From: Marinobacter sp. LQ44 | Lineage (GTDB): Bacteria; Pseudomonadota; Gammaproteobacteria; Pseudomonadales; Oleiphilaceae | Assembly: GCF_001447155.2 (NCBI RefSeq) | Contig: NZ_CP014754.1 | Coordinates: 620,001 to 684,000, forward strand | Direction of reading: 5' to 3' | DNA length: 64,000 nt | Part shown: one piece after another, positions 9,380 to 18,467 of the stretch | Layout: each line of letters begins with the position of its first letter | Numbering within the stretch: the first letter of the stretch is position 1 | Program-made: the position numbers and the translations under genes | Notes under the pieces: generated by a model | The model's database searches: none | The model's input: the letters and a program-made list of their open reading frames with translations, nothing else | Told to the model about the DNA's origin: nothing

Positions 9380-10504
9380 TCAACCCCCCTGCCCGGCAGC
9401 CGCCAGGGACTGGGACAAGGCATCCAGGAATCGCTCATTTTCCTCTGGGAGCCCCACCGACACCCGCAGGTGATACGGCATGCCATAGCCGGCGATCGGG
9501 CGAACAATCACACCATGAGACAGCAGCGCCTGATAGATTCCCTGGGCCTGATCGCCCACTTCAACGGCAATAAAATTACCCGCAGACGGAATATAAGGCA
9601 GGCCCATTAATTCAAAGGCTTCCGATAACTGACGCAGGCCAGCCTCATTCACTTCCCGGGAACGATTCAGATAGGCTTCATCCTGCAAAACCGCAGTGGC
9701 CGCCGCAAGGGCGACCGAGTCGACATTAAACGGCTGCCGCACCCGGTTCAGGATATCAGCAATGGCCGGCGAGCTGATGGCATAGCCAACCCGCAAAGCT
9801 GCAAGCCCCCAGGCTTTGGAGAACGTGCGGCAAACAATCAGATTAGGATAACGCTCAAGCAGTTTGATGCCGTCCGGGTATTCACTACCGCTCAGATACT
9901 CGCAGTAGGCTTCATCCAGAACCACCAATACCCGCTCCGGAATTTGATCCAGAAATGCCTCAATCGCCTTCGCCGTGTGCACGGTACCGGTAGGATTGTT
10001 GGGGTTGGCCACGAACACCAGCTTGGTGCGTTCGGTCACCGCTGCCGCCATGGCCTCCAGATCGTGCCCCCACTCTTTGGCGGGAACCGGCACCCCTTTG
10101 GCACCAATGGCCTGGGTAACGATGGGATAAACCGCAAAGGCATATTGGGAAAACACAACTTCACTGTCGGTGTCGGCAAAACAGCGGGCAATCACCTCGA
10201 GCACATCATTAGAGCCGTTACCCAGGGTAATCTGATCCATACCCACGCCGAACCGGTTGGCCAGTGCCTGTTTCAGCTCAAAGCCGTTGCCGTCCGGGTA
10301 CAGGCAAAGTTCTTCCAGCGCTTTACGAGCGGCCGCCAGAGCCTTCTCGCTGGGGCCCAGAGGGTTCTCGTTGCTGGCCAGCTTGATGATCTCCGAGGGA
10401 TTCAACCCCAGTTCCCGGGCAAGCTCCTCAATGGGCTTACCGGGCTGATACGGAGACAGAGCCTGAACACCTTTTACCGCAAGACTCTGGTAATCCACTG
10501 CCAT
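9380..10504 (-). CDS. hisC: Histidinol-phosphate aminotransferase
   Basis: A 374-residue class I/II PLP aminotransferase. It shows KLASNENPLGPS, the NPNNPTGT loop, and the PLP lysine in RTFSKAWGLAALRVGY (Lys230). The start ATG at 10504 is preceded by GGAGGAAAG; a longer reading from 10540 overlaps pheA and has no better ribosome site. In this supraoperon the enzyme (HisHb type) is thought to act in histidine synthesis and possibly in aromatic amino-acid transamination; the sequence alone does not separate these. Confidence 0.93.
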   Translation of the reverse strand: MAVDYQSLAVKGVQALSPYQPGKPIEELARELGLNPSEIIKLASNENPLGPSEKALAAARKALEELCLYPDGNGFELKQALANRFGVGMDQITLGNGSNDVLEVIARCFADTDSEVVFSQYAFAVYPIVTQAIGAKGVPVPAKEWGHDLEAMAAAVTERTKLVFVANPNNPTGTVHTAKAIEAFLDQIPERVLVVLDEAYCEYLSGSEYPDGIKLLERYPNLIVCRTFSKAWGLAALRVGYAISSPAIADILNRVRQPFNVDSVALAAATAVLQDEAYLNRSREVNEAGLRQLSEAFELMGLPYIPSAGNFIAVEVGDQAQGIYQALLSHGVIVRPIAGYGMPYHLRVSVGLPEENERFLDALSQSLAAAGQGG

Positions 10505-10536
10505 TAAACTTTCCTCCGGTTGAGATCTTTCAGAAA

Positions 10537-11634
10537 TCAAAGCACGCCGATGGGATAGGAGCCCAGGCGCTTCAGCTCCACGGCTTCCTGGTCGATTTCT
10601 GACAACACTTTCTTTACCTGCTCATCTTCCACGTGCCCCTCGAAATCGATGTAGAACACATAGGCCCAGGTACCACTGGGCGACGGCCGGGTTTCGATGC
10701 GAGTCAAGCTGATGCCATGGCGATGGAAAGGCTCCAGCACCGCATACAGGGCGCCAGGCTTGTTGCGCATGGACACCAGTACGGATGACTTGTCCTGGCC
10801 GCTGGCCGGCACCTCTTCGCGCCCGATAATAAGGAAGCGGGTGGTGTTGTCCGGGCGGTCCTCAATGCTGTTGGACAGTTTTTCCAACCCGTACAATTCT
10901 GCGGCCATATCGCCAGCAATCGCAGCGGAGCCGGGCTCTTCCGCCGCCCGGCGGGCCGCTTCCGCATTGCTGGACACGGTGATTCGCTCAATGCCGTAGC
11001 GGTGCGTATCCAGCCACTGGCGGCACTGGGCAAAGGACTGCTGGTGGGAATAAATCCGGGTAATTTCCTGGTCTTTGTGCTTGGGCGAGACCAGCAAATG
11101 ATGGTGAATGCGCAACTGCACCTCGCCACAGATTTTCAGCGGCGAGGAAATGAACATATCCAGCGTGTGGTTGACCATGCCTTCAGTGGAGTTTTCCACC
11201 GGCACCACGCCGTATTGGGCCGCACCGGATTCCACTTCACGGAACACCGCGTCAATGGCTGGCAGCGGAACGCTGATAACCGAATGGCCAAAGTGTTTGA
11301 GCGCCGCCGCCTGGGTAAAGGTGCCCAAGGGCCCCAGGAACGCGATGTGCATCGGCTTCTCCAGAGCCAGGCAGGCAGACATGATCTCCCGGAACAATCG
11401 GGCCATCTCTTCCGCTGGCAGCGGGCCGGGATTCTGCTCCTTAATGCGGCGCAGCACCTGGGCTTCCCGTTCGGGACGGTAGAAGAACACGTCCTGGCCA
11501 GGATTGGCAGCCATCTTCACATTGGCCACTTCCTGGGCACACTTGGCGCGAGCGCTGATCAACTGCATGATCTGTTGATCAAGACTGTCTATTTCGTCCC
11601 GCAGTTCGCCCAGGCGGGTCTTCTCATCCGTCAT
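10537..11634 (-). CDS. pheA: P-protein: chorismate mutase / prephenate dehydratase
   Basis: A 365-residue bifunctional enzyme of phenylalanine synthesis. Residues 1-90 are an AroQ chorismate mutase helix bundle (LRDEIDSLDQQIMQLIS); about 95-275 are prephenate dehydratase with FLGPLGTFTQAAA, VPVENSTEGMVNHTLD and the catalytic DNTTRF; the rest is an ACT regulatory domain with GALYAVLEPF and ETRPSPSG, the usual site of phenylalanine feedback. It follows serC by two bases and precedes hisC by 32 bases. Confidence 0.97.
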   Translation of the reverse strand: MTDEKTRLGELRDEIDSLDQQIMQLISARAKCAQEVANVKMAANPGQDVFFYRPEREAQVLRRIKEQNPGPLPAEEMARLFREIMSACLALEKPMHIAFLGPLGTFTQAAALKHFGHSVISVPLPAIDAVFREVESGAAQYGVVPVENSTEGMVNHTLDMFISSPLKICGEVQLRIHHHLLVSPKHKDQEITRIYSHQQSFAQCRQWLDTHRYGIERITVSSNAEAARRAAEEPGSAAIAGDMAAELYGLEKLSNSIEDRPDNTTRFLIIGREEVPASGQDKSSVLVSMRNKPGALYAVLEPFHRHGISLTRIETRPSPSGTWAYVFYIDFEGHVEDEQVKKVLSEIDQEAVELKRLGSYPIGVL

Positions 11635-11636
11635 GA

Positions 11637-12719
11637 TCAGCCCCGCTCCTTCGCAAATTCCGCCATATAGTCAATCAACGCATCCACGCCCTCTTCCGGC
11701 ATGGCGTTGTAGATACTGGCGCGCATACCACCCACCGAGCGGTGGCCCTGCAGGTTGAGCAGGTGGCGGGCCTCCGCGCCCTTCAGGAACTCACCGTTGA
11801 GAGCATCGTCCGCCAGGGTGAACGGCACGTTCATCCAGGAACGGAAACGCGGCTCGATCGGGTTGGCATAGAAATCATTGGCATCAATGAAGTCGTACAG
11901 CTTCTTCGACTTGCGGGCATTCAGCTCGCCCATGGCCTTTACGCCGCCCTGCTCTTTCAGCCACTTGAACACCAGGCCAGACAGGTACCAGGAATAGGTG
12001 GCCGGCGTGTTGTACATAGAACCGTTATCGGCGATGACCTGGTAGTTCATCATCGTCGGCGTTTCCTTGCGGGCCTTGCCCAGCAGGTCCTTGCGGATAA
12101 TCACCACTACCAGGCCAGACGGCCCGATGTTCTTCTGGGCGCCGGCGTAAATCAGGCCAAACTTGTTGATGTCGACCGGGCGAGACAGCATGGTGGATGA
12201 CATATCCGCCACCAGCGGCACACTGCCGCTGTCCGGAATGAAGTCGTATTCCAGGCCACCGATGGTTTCATTTGGGGTGTAGTGCAGGTAAGCGGCATCG
12301 GCACTGGTGTTCCAGGTTGACTGATCCGGAATGGTGGTAAACCCGCCATCCTCAGAGCTGGCCACCACATTCACGCTACCGTAGCGCTTGGCCTCGGCAA
12401 TGGCCTTTTTGGACCAGATACCGGTGTTCACATAATCGGCCGACGACTTGTCACCAAGCAGGTTCAGAGGGATGGTGGAAAACTGACTGGAAGCTCCACC
12501 CTGCATGAAGAGTACGGCGTAATCATCTGAAATGCCTGCAAGTTCCCGAAGGTCCTTTTCAGCCGCATCGGCAATGGCCACAAACTCGTCACTGCGATGG
12601 CTCATTTCCATAACCGACATACCGGTGCCACGCCAATCCAGCATCTCGTCACGAGCCTGCTTCAGCACGGCTTCCGGCAAGGTGGCCGGACCGGCACAGA
12701 AATTAAACGCCCTGCTCAT
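11637..12719 (-). CDS. serC: Phosphoserine aminotransferase
   Basis: A 360-residue class V PLP enzyme that makes 3-phosphoserine, and 4-phosphohydroxythreonine for vitamin B6. The start [16 protein letters not shown], the GGASSQF phosphate loop and the PLP lysine in [12 protein letters not shown] (Lys196) are all present. Its ATG overlaps the gyrA stop codon as ATGA, so it is translationally coupled to gyrase subunit A, as in pseudomonads. Confidence 0.97.
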   Translation of the reverse strand: MSRAFNFCAGPATLPEAVLKQARDEMLDWRGTGMSVMEMSHRSDEFVAIADAAEKDLRELAGISDDYAVLFMQGGASSQFSTIPLNLLGDKSSADYVNTGIWSKKAIAEAKRYGSVNVVASSEDGGFTTIPDQSTWNTSADAAYLHYTPNETIGGLEYDFIPDSGSVPLVADMSSTMLSRPVDINKFGLIYAGAQKNIGPSGLVVVIIRKDLLGKARKETPTMMNYQVIADNGSMYNTPATYSWYLSGLVFKWLKEQGGVKAMGELNARKSKKLYDFIDANDFYANPIEPRFRSWMNVPFTLADDALNGEFLKGAEARHLLNLQGHRSVGGMRASIYNAMPEEGVDALIDYMAEFAKERG

Positions 12720-15289
12720 TCTTCGGTTTCCTCGCCTTCTACTTCGACGTCGTCGTCATCAGACTCTGCAATACGCTCCACACCCACCAGGCGCTCATCT
12801 TCCTGAGACAGGCGAATCAGGCGCACACCCTGGGTATTCCGGCTGAGCACGGAAACCTCGTCGGCACGGGTACGCACCAGGGTGCCCTTGTCGGAGATCA
12901 GCATCATCTCGTCGCCTTCAAACAGCTGAAGCGCCGTTACCAGATTACCGTTACGCTCGGAGCACTGCATGGCGATAACGCCCTGGCTGCCACGGCTGTA
13001 TGCCGGGAACTCATCAATCGCGGTACGCTTGCCGTAGCCGTGCTCACTGGCAGTAAGAATCACACCGCCTTCCTGCGGGATAATCAGGGACACCACATGG
13101 TGGCCTTCCGGCATCTTGATACCACGTACACCACGGGCGGTCCGGCTCATCGGGCGTACCTGCTCCTCCTGGAAGCGAACGGCTTTGCCCGCAGTGGAAA
13201 ACAGCATCACTTCGGCGGAACCATCGGTAATGGCCGCGCCAATCAGGGTATCGCCTTCATCCAGGTTCAAAGCAATCAGACCACTGCTCCGCGGACGGGA
13301 GAAGTTCGGCAGCGGCGTTTTCTTGACCACACCGGCGGAGGTGGCCATCAATACAAACTGATCTTCCGGGTAGTCCCGCACCGGCAGGAAAGTGGTAATC
13401 CGTTCACCTTCTTCCAGCGGCAGGATATTGACCATCGGCCGACCACGGGAACCACGGCTGCCACGGGGAATCTCAAACACCCGCAACCAGTACACCTTGC
13501 CCCGGTTGGAGAAACACAGAATGGTGTCGTGGGAGTTGGCCACCAGCAGCTTTTCGATGAAGTCTTCGTCTTTCATCGAGGTTGCTGCCTTGCCCCGGCC
13601 TCCACGGCGCTGGGCCTGGTAATCTTCAACCGCCTGGGTCTTGGCGTAACCGCTGTGGGAAATGGTGACCACCAGGTCTTCTTCATCGATCAGGTCAGCA
13701 ATCGTCAGGTCGCGCTGCGAACTGGTGATCTCGGTACGGCGCTCGTCACCGAACTCGGCTACCACGGCTTGCAGCTCCTCACGGATGACCTGCATCAGGC
13801 GGTCCGGATCCGCCAGAATTTCCAGCAGGCCGGCGATCTTCTCGAGGATATCCTTGTACTCGTTCTGGAGCTTTTCGGTTTCCAGACCGGTCAGGCGGTG
13901 CAGACGCATATCCAGAATCGCCTGGGTCTGCTCCGGAGACAGGTAATACAGGCCATCACGCAGGCCGTAGATCTCCGGCAGATCGTCCGGGCGGCAGGCG
14001 TCTTTACCGGCACGCTCTAGCATGGCCAGAACATCACCCGGCACCCAGCCCTTGGACATCAGCTTTTCTTTGGCTTCCACGGAGCTCGGTGATGCTTTGA
14101 TCAGCTCGATCATTTCATCGATGTTGGCCAGGGCAACCGTCAGACCTTCCAGGATATGGCCGCGTTCGCGGGCCTTGCGCAGCTCATAGATGGTCCGGCG
14201 CGTCACCACTTCGCGGCGGTGGCGAACGAACGCATCAAGCATTTCCTTCAGGTTCAGAATCTTCGGCTCGCCGTTGATCAGCGCCACCATGTTGATACCG
14301 AACACGGTTTGCAGCTGAGTGTGGGCGAACAGGTTGTTCACGATCACTTCGGGGTTTTCACCACGGCGAAGCTCGATCACCACCCGGATGCCTTCCTTGT
14401 TGGATTCATCACGCAGCTCGGTGATGCCTTCCAGGCGCTTCTCTTTAACCAGTTCAGCAATCTTTTCGATCAACCGCGCCTTGTTCAGCTGGTACGGCAG
14501 TTCGGTGATGATGATGGCGTCACGATTGGTTTTCTTGTCGTGCTCAATCTCGTGGCGGGCGCGGATGTAAATACGGCCGCGGCCAGTGCGGTAGGCTTCA
14601 ACAATGCCGGCGCGACCATTGATAATGCCCTGGGTCGGGAAATCCGGGCCGGGAATAAACTCCATCAACTCGTCAATGGACAGGTCCGGATTATCAATCA
14701 GCGCCAGACAACCATTGACCACTTCCGTCAGGTTGTGGGGCGGAATGTTGGTCGCCATACCCACAGCAATACCGGAAGAACCATTTACCAGCAGGTTCGG
14801 TACACGGGTAGGCAGGACTTCCGGAATACGCTCGGTGCCGTCGTAGTTGTCGACGAAATCCACGGTTTCCTTGTCCAGGTCCGCCAGCAGCGAATGGGCA
14901 ATTTTCTCCATGCGGATTTCGGTGTAACGCATGGCGGCGGCGTTGTCGCCGTCGATGGACCCGAAGTTACCCTGACCATCCACCAGCGGGTATCGTAAGG
15001 AGAACGGCTGAGCCATACGAACAATGGTGTCGTAAACGGCTGAATCACCATGGGGGTGATATTTACCGATAACGTCACCCACCACACGGGCGGATTTCTT
15101 GTATGCCTTGTTCCAGTCGTTACCCAACTCGGACATGGCGAACAGCACCCGACGGTGCACCGGCTTGAGGCCGTCACGCACGTCTGGCAGAGCCCGGCCG
15201 ACGATAACGCTCATGGCGTAATCGAGGTAGGACTGCTTCAATTCGTCTTCAATATTGACCGGCAGGATCTCTTTGGCTAACTCACCCAT
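12716..15289 (-). CDS. gyrA: DNA gyrase subunit A
   Basis: An 857-residue type IIA topoisomerase subunit. The active-site tyrosine is Tyr122 in [10 protein letters not shown]. The quinolone-determining region reads [10 protein letters not shown] with Ser83 and Asp87, the usual susceptible residues. The GyrA box QRRGGRGK, needed for DNA wrapping, is intact near residue 560, followed by the six-bladed C-terminal domain and an acidic tail ending in EEGEETEE-like residues. It is the first gene of the leftward supraoperon, with a 126-base gap holding two hairpins between it and purU. Confidence 0.98.
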   Translation of the reverse strand: MGELAKEILPVNIEDELKQSYLDYAMSVIVGRALPDVRDGLKPVHRRVLFAMSELGNDWNKAYKKSARVVGDVIGKYHPHGDSAVYDTIVRMAQPFSLRYPLVDGQGNFGSIDGDNAAAMRYTEIRMEKIAHSLLADLDKETVDFVDNYDGTERIPEVLPTRVPNLLVNGSSGIAVGMATNIPPHNLTEVVNGCLALIDNPDLSIDELMEFIPGPDFPTQGIINGRAGIVEAYRTGRGRIYIRARHEIEHDKKTNRDAIIITELPYQLNKARLIEKIAELVKEKRLEGITELRDESNKEGIRVVIELRRGENPEVIVNNLFAHTQLQTVFGINMVALINGEPKILNLKEMLDAFVRHRREVVTRRTIYELRKARERGHILEGLTVALANIDEMIELIKASPSSVEAKEKLMSKGWVPGDVLAMLERAGKDACRPDDLPEIYGLRDGLYYLSPEQTQAILDMRLHRLTGLETEKLQNEYKDILEKIAGLLEILADPDRLMQVIREELQAVVAEFGDERRTEITSSQRDLTIADLIDEEDLVVTISHSGYAKTQAVEDYQAQRRGGRGKAATSMKDEDFIEKLLVANSHDTILCFSNRGKVYWLRVFEIPRGSRGSRGRPMVNILPLEEGERITTFLPVRDYPEDQFVLMATSAGVVKKTPLPNFSRPRSSGLIALNLDEGDTLIGAAITDGSAEVMLFSTAGKAVRFQEEQVRPMSRTARGVRGIKMPEGHHVVSLIIPQEGGVILTASEHGYGKRTAIDEFPAYSRGSQGVIAMQCSERNGNLVTALQLFEGDEMMLISDKGTLVRTRADEVSVLSRNTQGVRLIRLSQEDERLVGVERIAESDDDDVEVEGEETEE

Positions 15290-15325
15290 CGAGAAAGGTT
15301 CCTTTGCGTTATCTGGAAGTCGTAC

Positions 15326-15346
15326 CGGGGCCGTTTCCGGGCCCCG
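15326..15346. other. GC-rich hairpin in the gyrA leader
   Basis: CGGGGCC-GTTTCC-GGGCCCCG forms a strong hairpin about 40 bases upstream of the gyrA ATG. On the plus strand it is followed by TCTTTATT, a poor T run; on the minus strand it would lie in the gyrA 5' leader. It may be a weak terminator for purU transcripts or a leader structure. Confidence 0.4.
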
Positions 15347-15376
15347 TCTTTATTCTTCAACAAGCCGCCAAGCATA

Positions 15377-15408
15377 CCACAGTCCACTGCCCCGAGGGGC
15401 GACTGTGG
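15377..15408. other. Hairpin after purU
   Basis: CCACAGTC and GACTGTGG enclose an inner GCCCC-GA-GGGGC stem, eight bases after the purU stop. It lacks a T run on the minus strand, so a terminator role is only suggested. Confidence 0.4.
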
Positions 15409-15415
15409 CACAGCC

Positions 15416-16270
15416 TTAATCGAACACTACGGTCTTGTTTTCGTAGGTAATCACGCGGTCTTCGATATGAGACCGAAGGCCGCGGGCCAGCACGTTCTTT
15501 TCAACGTCTTTGCCCAGCCGAACCATATCTTCAATGGAATCGCTGTGGCTGATGCGAATCACGTCTTGCTCAATGATCGGACCTTCGTCCAGGTCCTGGG
15601 TCACGTAGTGGCAGGTGGCCCCGATCAGCTTCACGCCCCGGCTGTAGGCCTGGTGATACGGGCGGGCCCCGGCAAACGACGGCAGGAAGCTGTGGTGAAT
15701 GTTGATCACCTTGCCAGCGTACTTTTCGCACAGCTCAGCCGGCAGAATCTGCATGTAACGCGCCAGCACCACCACGTCGGCATCGTACTTCTGGAAAAGC
15801 TCTTCAATGTGAGCAAAAGCTTCTGCCTTGTTTTCCTTACTGACCGGTATATGGTGATAGGGAATATCGTGCCATTCCACCATCCGGCGAAGGTCATCGT
15901 GGTTGGAAATAACCGCCACCATTTCGGCGTTCAGTTCCTTGCTGTGCCAGCGGTGCAGGAGGTCCGCCAGACAGTGTGATTCTTTGCTGCACATCAGGAT
16001 GACGCGTTTGGGCCGGGCGGAATCGGCGATGTGCCAGCGCATGTTGAATTCGCGGGCAATCGGTTCGAACGCGGCGCGGAACTGATCAAGCCCGAAGGGG
16101 ATCGACTCAGCCTTGATCTCGTGACGCATGAAGAACCAGCCAGACTGAGTGTCTGAATGGTGGCTCGCCTCGGTAATCCAGCCGTTGTAGGTGGACAGAA
16201 AATTACTCACCTTGGCAACAATCCCTACCCGGTCCGGGCAGGAAATAACAAGACGATAGGTATGCTCCAT
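15416..16270 (-). CDS. purU: Formyltetrahydrofolate deformylase
   Basis: A 284-residue enzyme that hydrolyses 10-formyl-THF to formate and THF, feeding formate to PurT and balancing one-carbon pools. An N-terminal ACT domain (RLVISCPDRVGIVAKVSNFL) is followed by a formyltransferase-like hydrolase with AVISNHDD, the catalytic HHSFLPSFAGA region and the DLDEGPII aspartate. The ATG at 16270 is chosen because AGGAAAGG precedes it; the longer frame from 16327 adds a low-quality basic leader. Confidence 0.95.
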   Translation of the reverse strand: MEHTYRLVISCPDRVGIVAKVSNFLSTYNGWITEASHHSDTQSGWFFMRHEIKAESIPFGLDQFRAAFEPIAREFNMRWHIADSARPKRVILMCSKESHCLADLLHRWHSKELNAEMVAVISNHDDLRRMVEWHDIPYHHIPVSKENKAEAFAHIEELFQKYDADVVVLARYMQILPAELCEKYAGKVINIHHSFLPSFAGARPYHQAYSRGVKLIGATCHYVTQDLDEGPIIEQDVIRISHSDSIEDMVRLGKDVEKNVLARGLRSHIEDRVITYENKTVVFD

Positions 16271-16410
16271 TAAGCCTTTCCTTAACTTGAATCCGGGAAA
16301 GCGGGTGCGCCGGAAAACCACAGCCATCCGCCTGCGGTGGCGTGCTTGGGCGCACCGGAAAAAATGATCGGCTATGATAGCCTATCTGGCAGCCAGAAAC
16401 GAGGAATCCA

Positions 16411-18174
16411 ATGACAGACAGAGTGATCCACAGCCCCCGGCCAAGAATTCCACTGAGGCGCCTGTGGGGCCTGACAACCGCACTGATGGCGTTACTGGCA
16501 CTGAATGCCGCCTACGCCAGCAATCAGGCCATCCTTGAAGGCGAGCGATTCCACCCGGTTCAGGCCACCCAGGGCATGGTAGCCACCAGTCACACCCTGG
16601 CCAGCGAGGTGGCCCTGCAGGTTCTCAAAGACGGTGGCAACGCCATTGATGCAGCGGTCGTCGCAGGTTTTGCACTGGCGGTCACCCAGCCTCGTTCCGG
16701 CAATATCGGTGGCGGCGGCTTTCTGCTGTATGCACCCGGTGACGGCAGCGCGCCAGAAGCCATCGACTACCGGGAAACCGCCCCGGCCGGCGCCAGCGAA
16801 ACCATGTTCCAGGATGACAATGGCAACGTCGTCAGTCAGCGCAGCCGGTTCAGTCACCAGGCCGCCGGCGTGCCTGGCACCGTCGCTGGCCTGGCCCTCG
16901 CGCTGGAACGGCACGGCACTCTGTCGTTAAGGGAAGCCCTGGCCCCGGCCATCCGGCTCGCTCAGGAGGGCTTCGTGGTTCCCCATCGTTTCACCGAAGG
17001 CCTGGAACAAGCCAGAGAGCGCCTGCAACGCTGGCCCGCTACCAAGGCGGCCTTTTATAAGGAGGACGGTTCGGCACCGCAACCGGGGGAAGTCTTCAAG
17101 CAACCTGACCTCGCCGACACCCTCAAGCGCATTGCAGAGCATGGCCCAGAGGATTTTTACCAGGGGAAGACCGCCGAGTTGATTGTTGATGAGATGCAAC
17201 GCCACGACGGCCTGATCACCCTGGATGATCTCAAGGCCTATCGGCCCGCCGTCCGGCAACCGGTTCATGGCCAATACCGTGGATACGACATCTATTCCAT
17301 GTCGCCACCCTCCTCCGGCGGCACCCATATCATCCAGATCCTCAACATCCTTGAGGGCTTCCCCATTACCGAAATGGGCCACAATTCCGCCGCGACCATT
17401 CATCACATGGCCGAGGCCATGAAACTGGCCTATGCCGACCGGGCTGAATACCTGGGCGATACCGATTTCGTGGAGGTTCCGCTGCGCGGGCTGACCAGCA
17501 GGGCCTATGCAGCAGAGTTGCGAAAAGGCATCAACCCGGACAAAGCACGGCCCGCCAGCGACATCAAGCCCGGCCATCCGGCTGCCTATGAAAGCCCCGA
17601 GACTACTCATTTTTCCGTGGTGGACCGCTGGGGCAATGCGGTATCCAACACCTACACCATCAACTTCAGCTATGGTTCCGGCATTACCGTGGCGGGCGCT
17701 GGCTTCCTGCTAAATAACGAAATGGATGATTTCAGCACCAAGCCGGGTGAACCCAATGCTTACGGCCTGATCGGCGGCGAGGCCAATAAGATCCAACCGG
17801 GCAAACGCATGCTCAGTTCCATGTCCCCGACCGTGGTGCGCAAAGACAACCGCAACTTTCTGGTAACCGGAAGCCCTGGCGGCTCCCGCATTATCACCAC
17901 CACCCTGCAGGTTCTGATGAATGTGATAGACCACAACATGAACATCCAGACCGCCGTTGCCGCGCCCCGCATCCACCATCAGTGGCTGCCCGACGAAATC
18001 CGCATGGAACAGGGCATCAGCCCGGACACCGTGCGCCTGCTGGAGGCCAAAGGCCATGAGGTCACCACCAGCACCGCCATGGGCGCTAGCCAGAGTATTA
18101 TGATTGGAGAAGACGGCACCCTCTACGGCGGTGCCGATCCACGCCGGAGCACGTCATCGGCGATGGGCTTTTAA
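16411..18174 (+). CDS. ggt: Gamma-glutamyltranspeptidase
   Basis: A 587-residue periplasmic Ntn hydrolase that cleaves or transfers gamma-glutamyl groups from glutathione. A basic N terminus and hydrophobic segment (about 17-36) ending in AYAS form a signal peptide. The proenzyme should self-cleave before Thr398 in ETTHFSVVD, releasing a small subunit with the Thr nucleophile; downstream NNEMDDFS and SPGGSRIITTT are conserved binding motifs. GAGGAA precedes the ATG. Divergent from purU with a 140-base gap. Confidence 0.96.
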   Translation: MTDRVIHSPRPRIPLRRLWGLTTALMALLALNAAYASNQAILEGERFHPVQATQGMVATSHTLASEVALQVLKDGGNAIDAAVVAGFALAVTQPRSGNIGGGGFLLYAPGDGSAPEAIDYRETAPAGASETMFQDDNGNVVSQRSRFSHQAAGVPGTVAGLALALERHGTLSLREALAPAIRLAQEGFVVPHRFTEGLEQARERLQRWPATKAAFYKEDGSAPQPGEVFKQPDLADTLKRIAEHGPEDFYQGKTAELIVDEMQRHDGLITLDDLKAYRPAVRQPVHGQYRGYDIYSMSPPSSGGTHIIQILNILEGFPITEMGHNSAATIHHMAEAMKLAYADRAEYLGDTDFVEVPLRGLTSRAYAAELRKGINPDKARPASDIKPGHPAAYESPETTHFSVVDRWGNAVSNTYTINFSYGSGITVAGAGFLLNNEMDDFSTKPGEPNAYGLIGGEANKIQPGKRMLSSMSPTVVRKDNRNFLVTGSPGGSRIITTTLQVLMNVIDHNMNIQTAVAAPRIHHQWLPDEIRMEQGISPDTVRLLEAKGHEVTTSTAMGASQSIMIGEDGTLYGGADPRRSTSSAMGF

Positions 18175-18218
18175 CCGGGCGGGAATTGACCCGCCTCAGA
18201 CTGTTTGGGAGGCAAATC

Positions 18219-18467
18219 ATGTACCTTTCTGTACAGCTGAGCTGTTATCCGCTTAAAGACGATTACAAGCAACCGATCTGGGATCTGATTGATCGCCTCA
18301 AACAAACCGGCCTGGAAGTCTATCCCGGGCGTATGAGCACCGAAATTTTCGGCGACTATGATGAAGTAATGAACGTGCTGTCCGATACCATGAAGTGGTC
18401 TTTCGAAACCTACGGAAAATCGGTGTTCGTGGCCAAGATCATGGAGGGCGACCGGAGGCCGAGATGA
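18219..18467 (+). CDS. Small YkoF/thiamine-binding-like protein
   Basis: An 82-residue protein without signal peptide or membrane segment. The pattern MYLSVQLSCYPL...GLEVYPGRMSTEIFGDYDEV resembles the YkoF/MTH1187 ferredoxin-like fold that binds thiamine or its pyrimidine moiety; this is a family-level judgement and the ligand is not predictable. The ATG at 18219 has GGGAGG upstream. Its stop overlaps the ATG of the following ftsH paralogue as ATGA, so the two are co-translated, which is an unexpected partnership. Confidence 0.75.
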   Translation: MYLSVQLSCYPLKDDYKQPIWDLIDRLKQTGLEVYPGRMSTEIFGDYDEVMNVLSDTMKWSFETYGKSVFVAKIMEGDRRPR

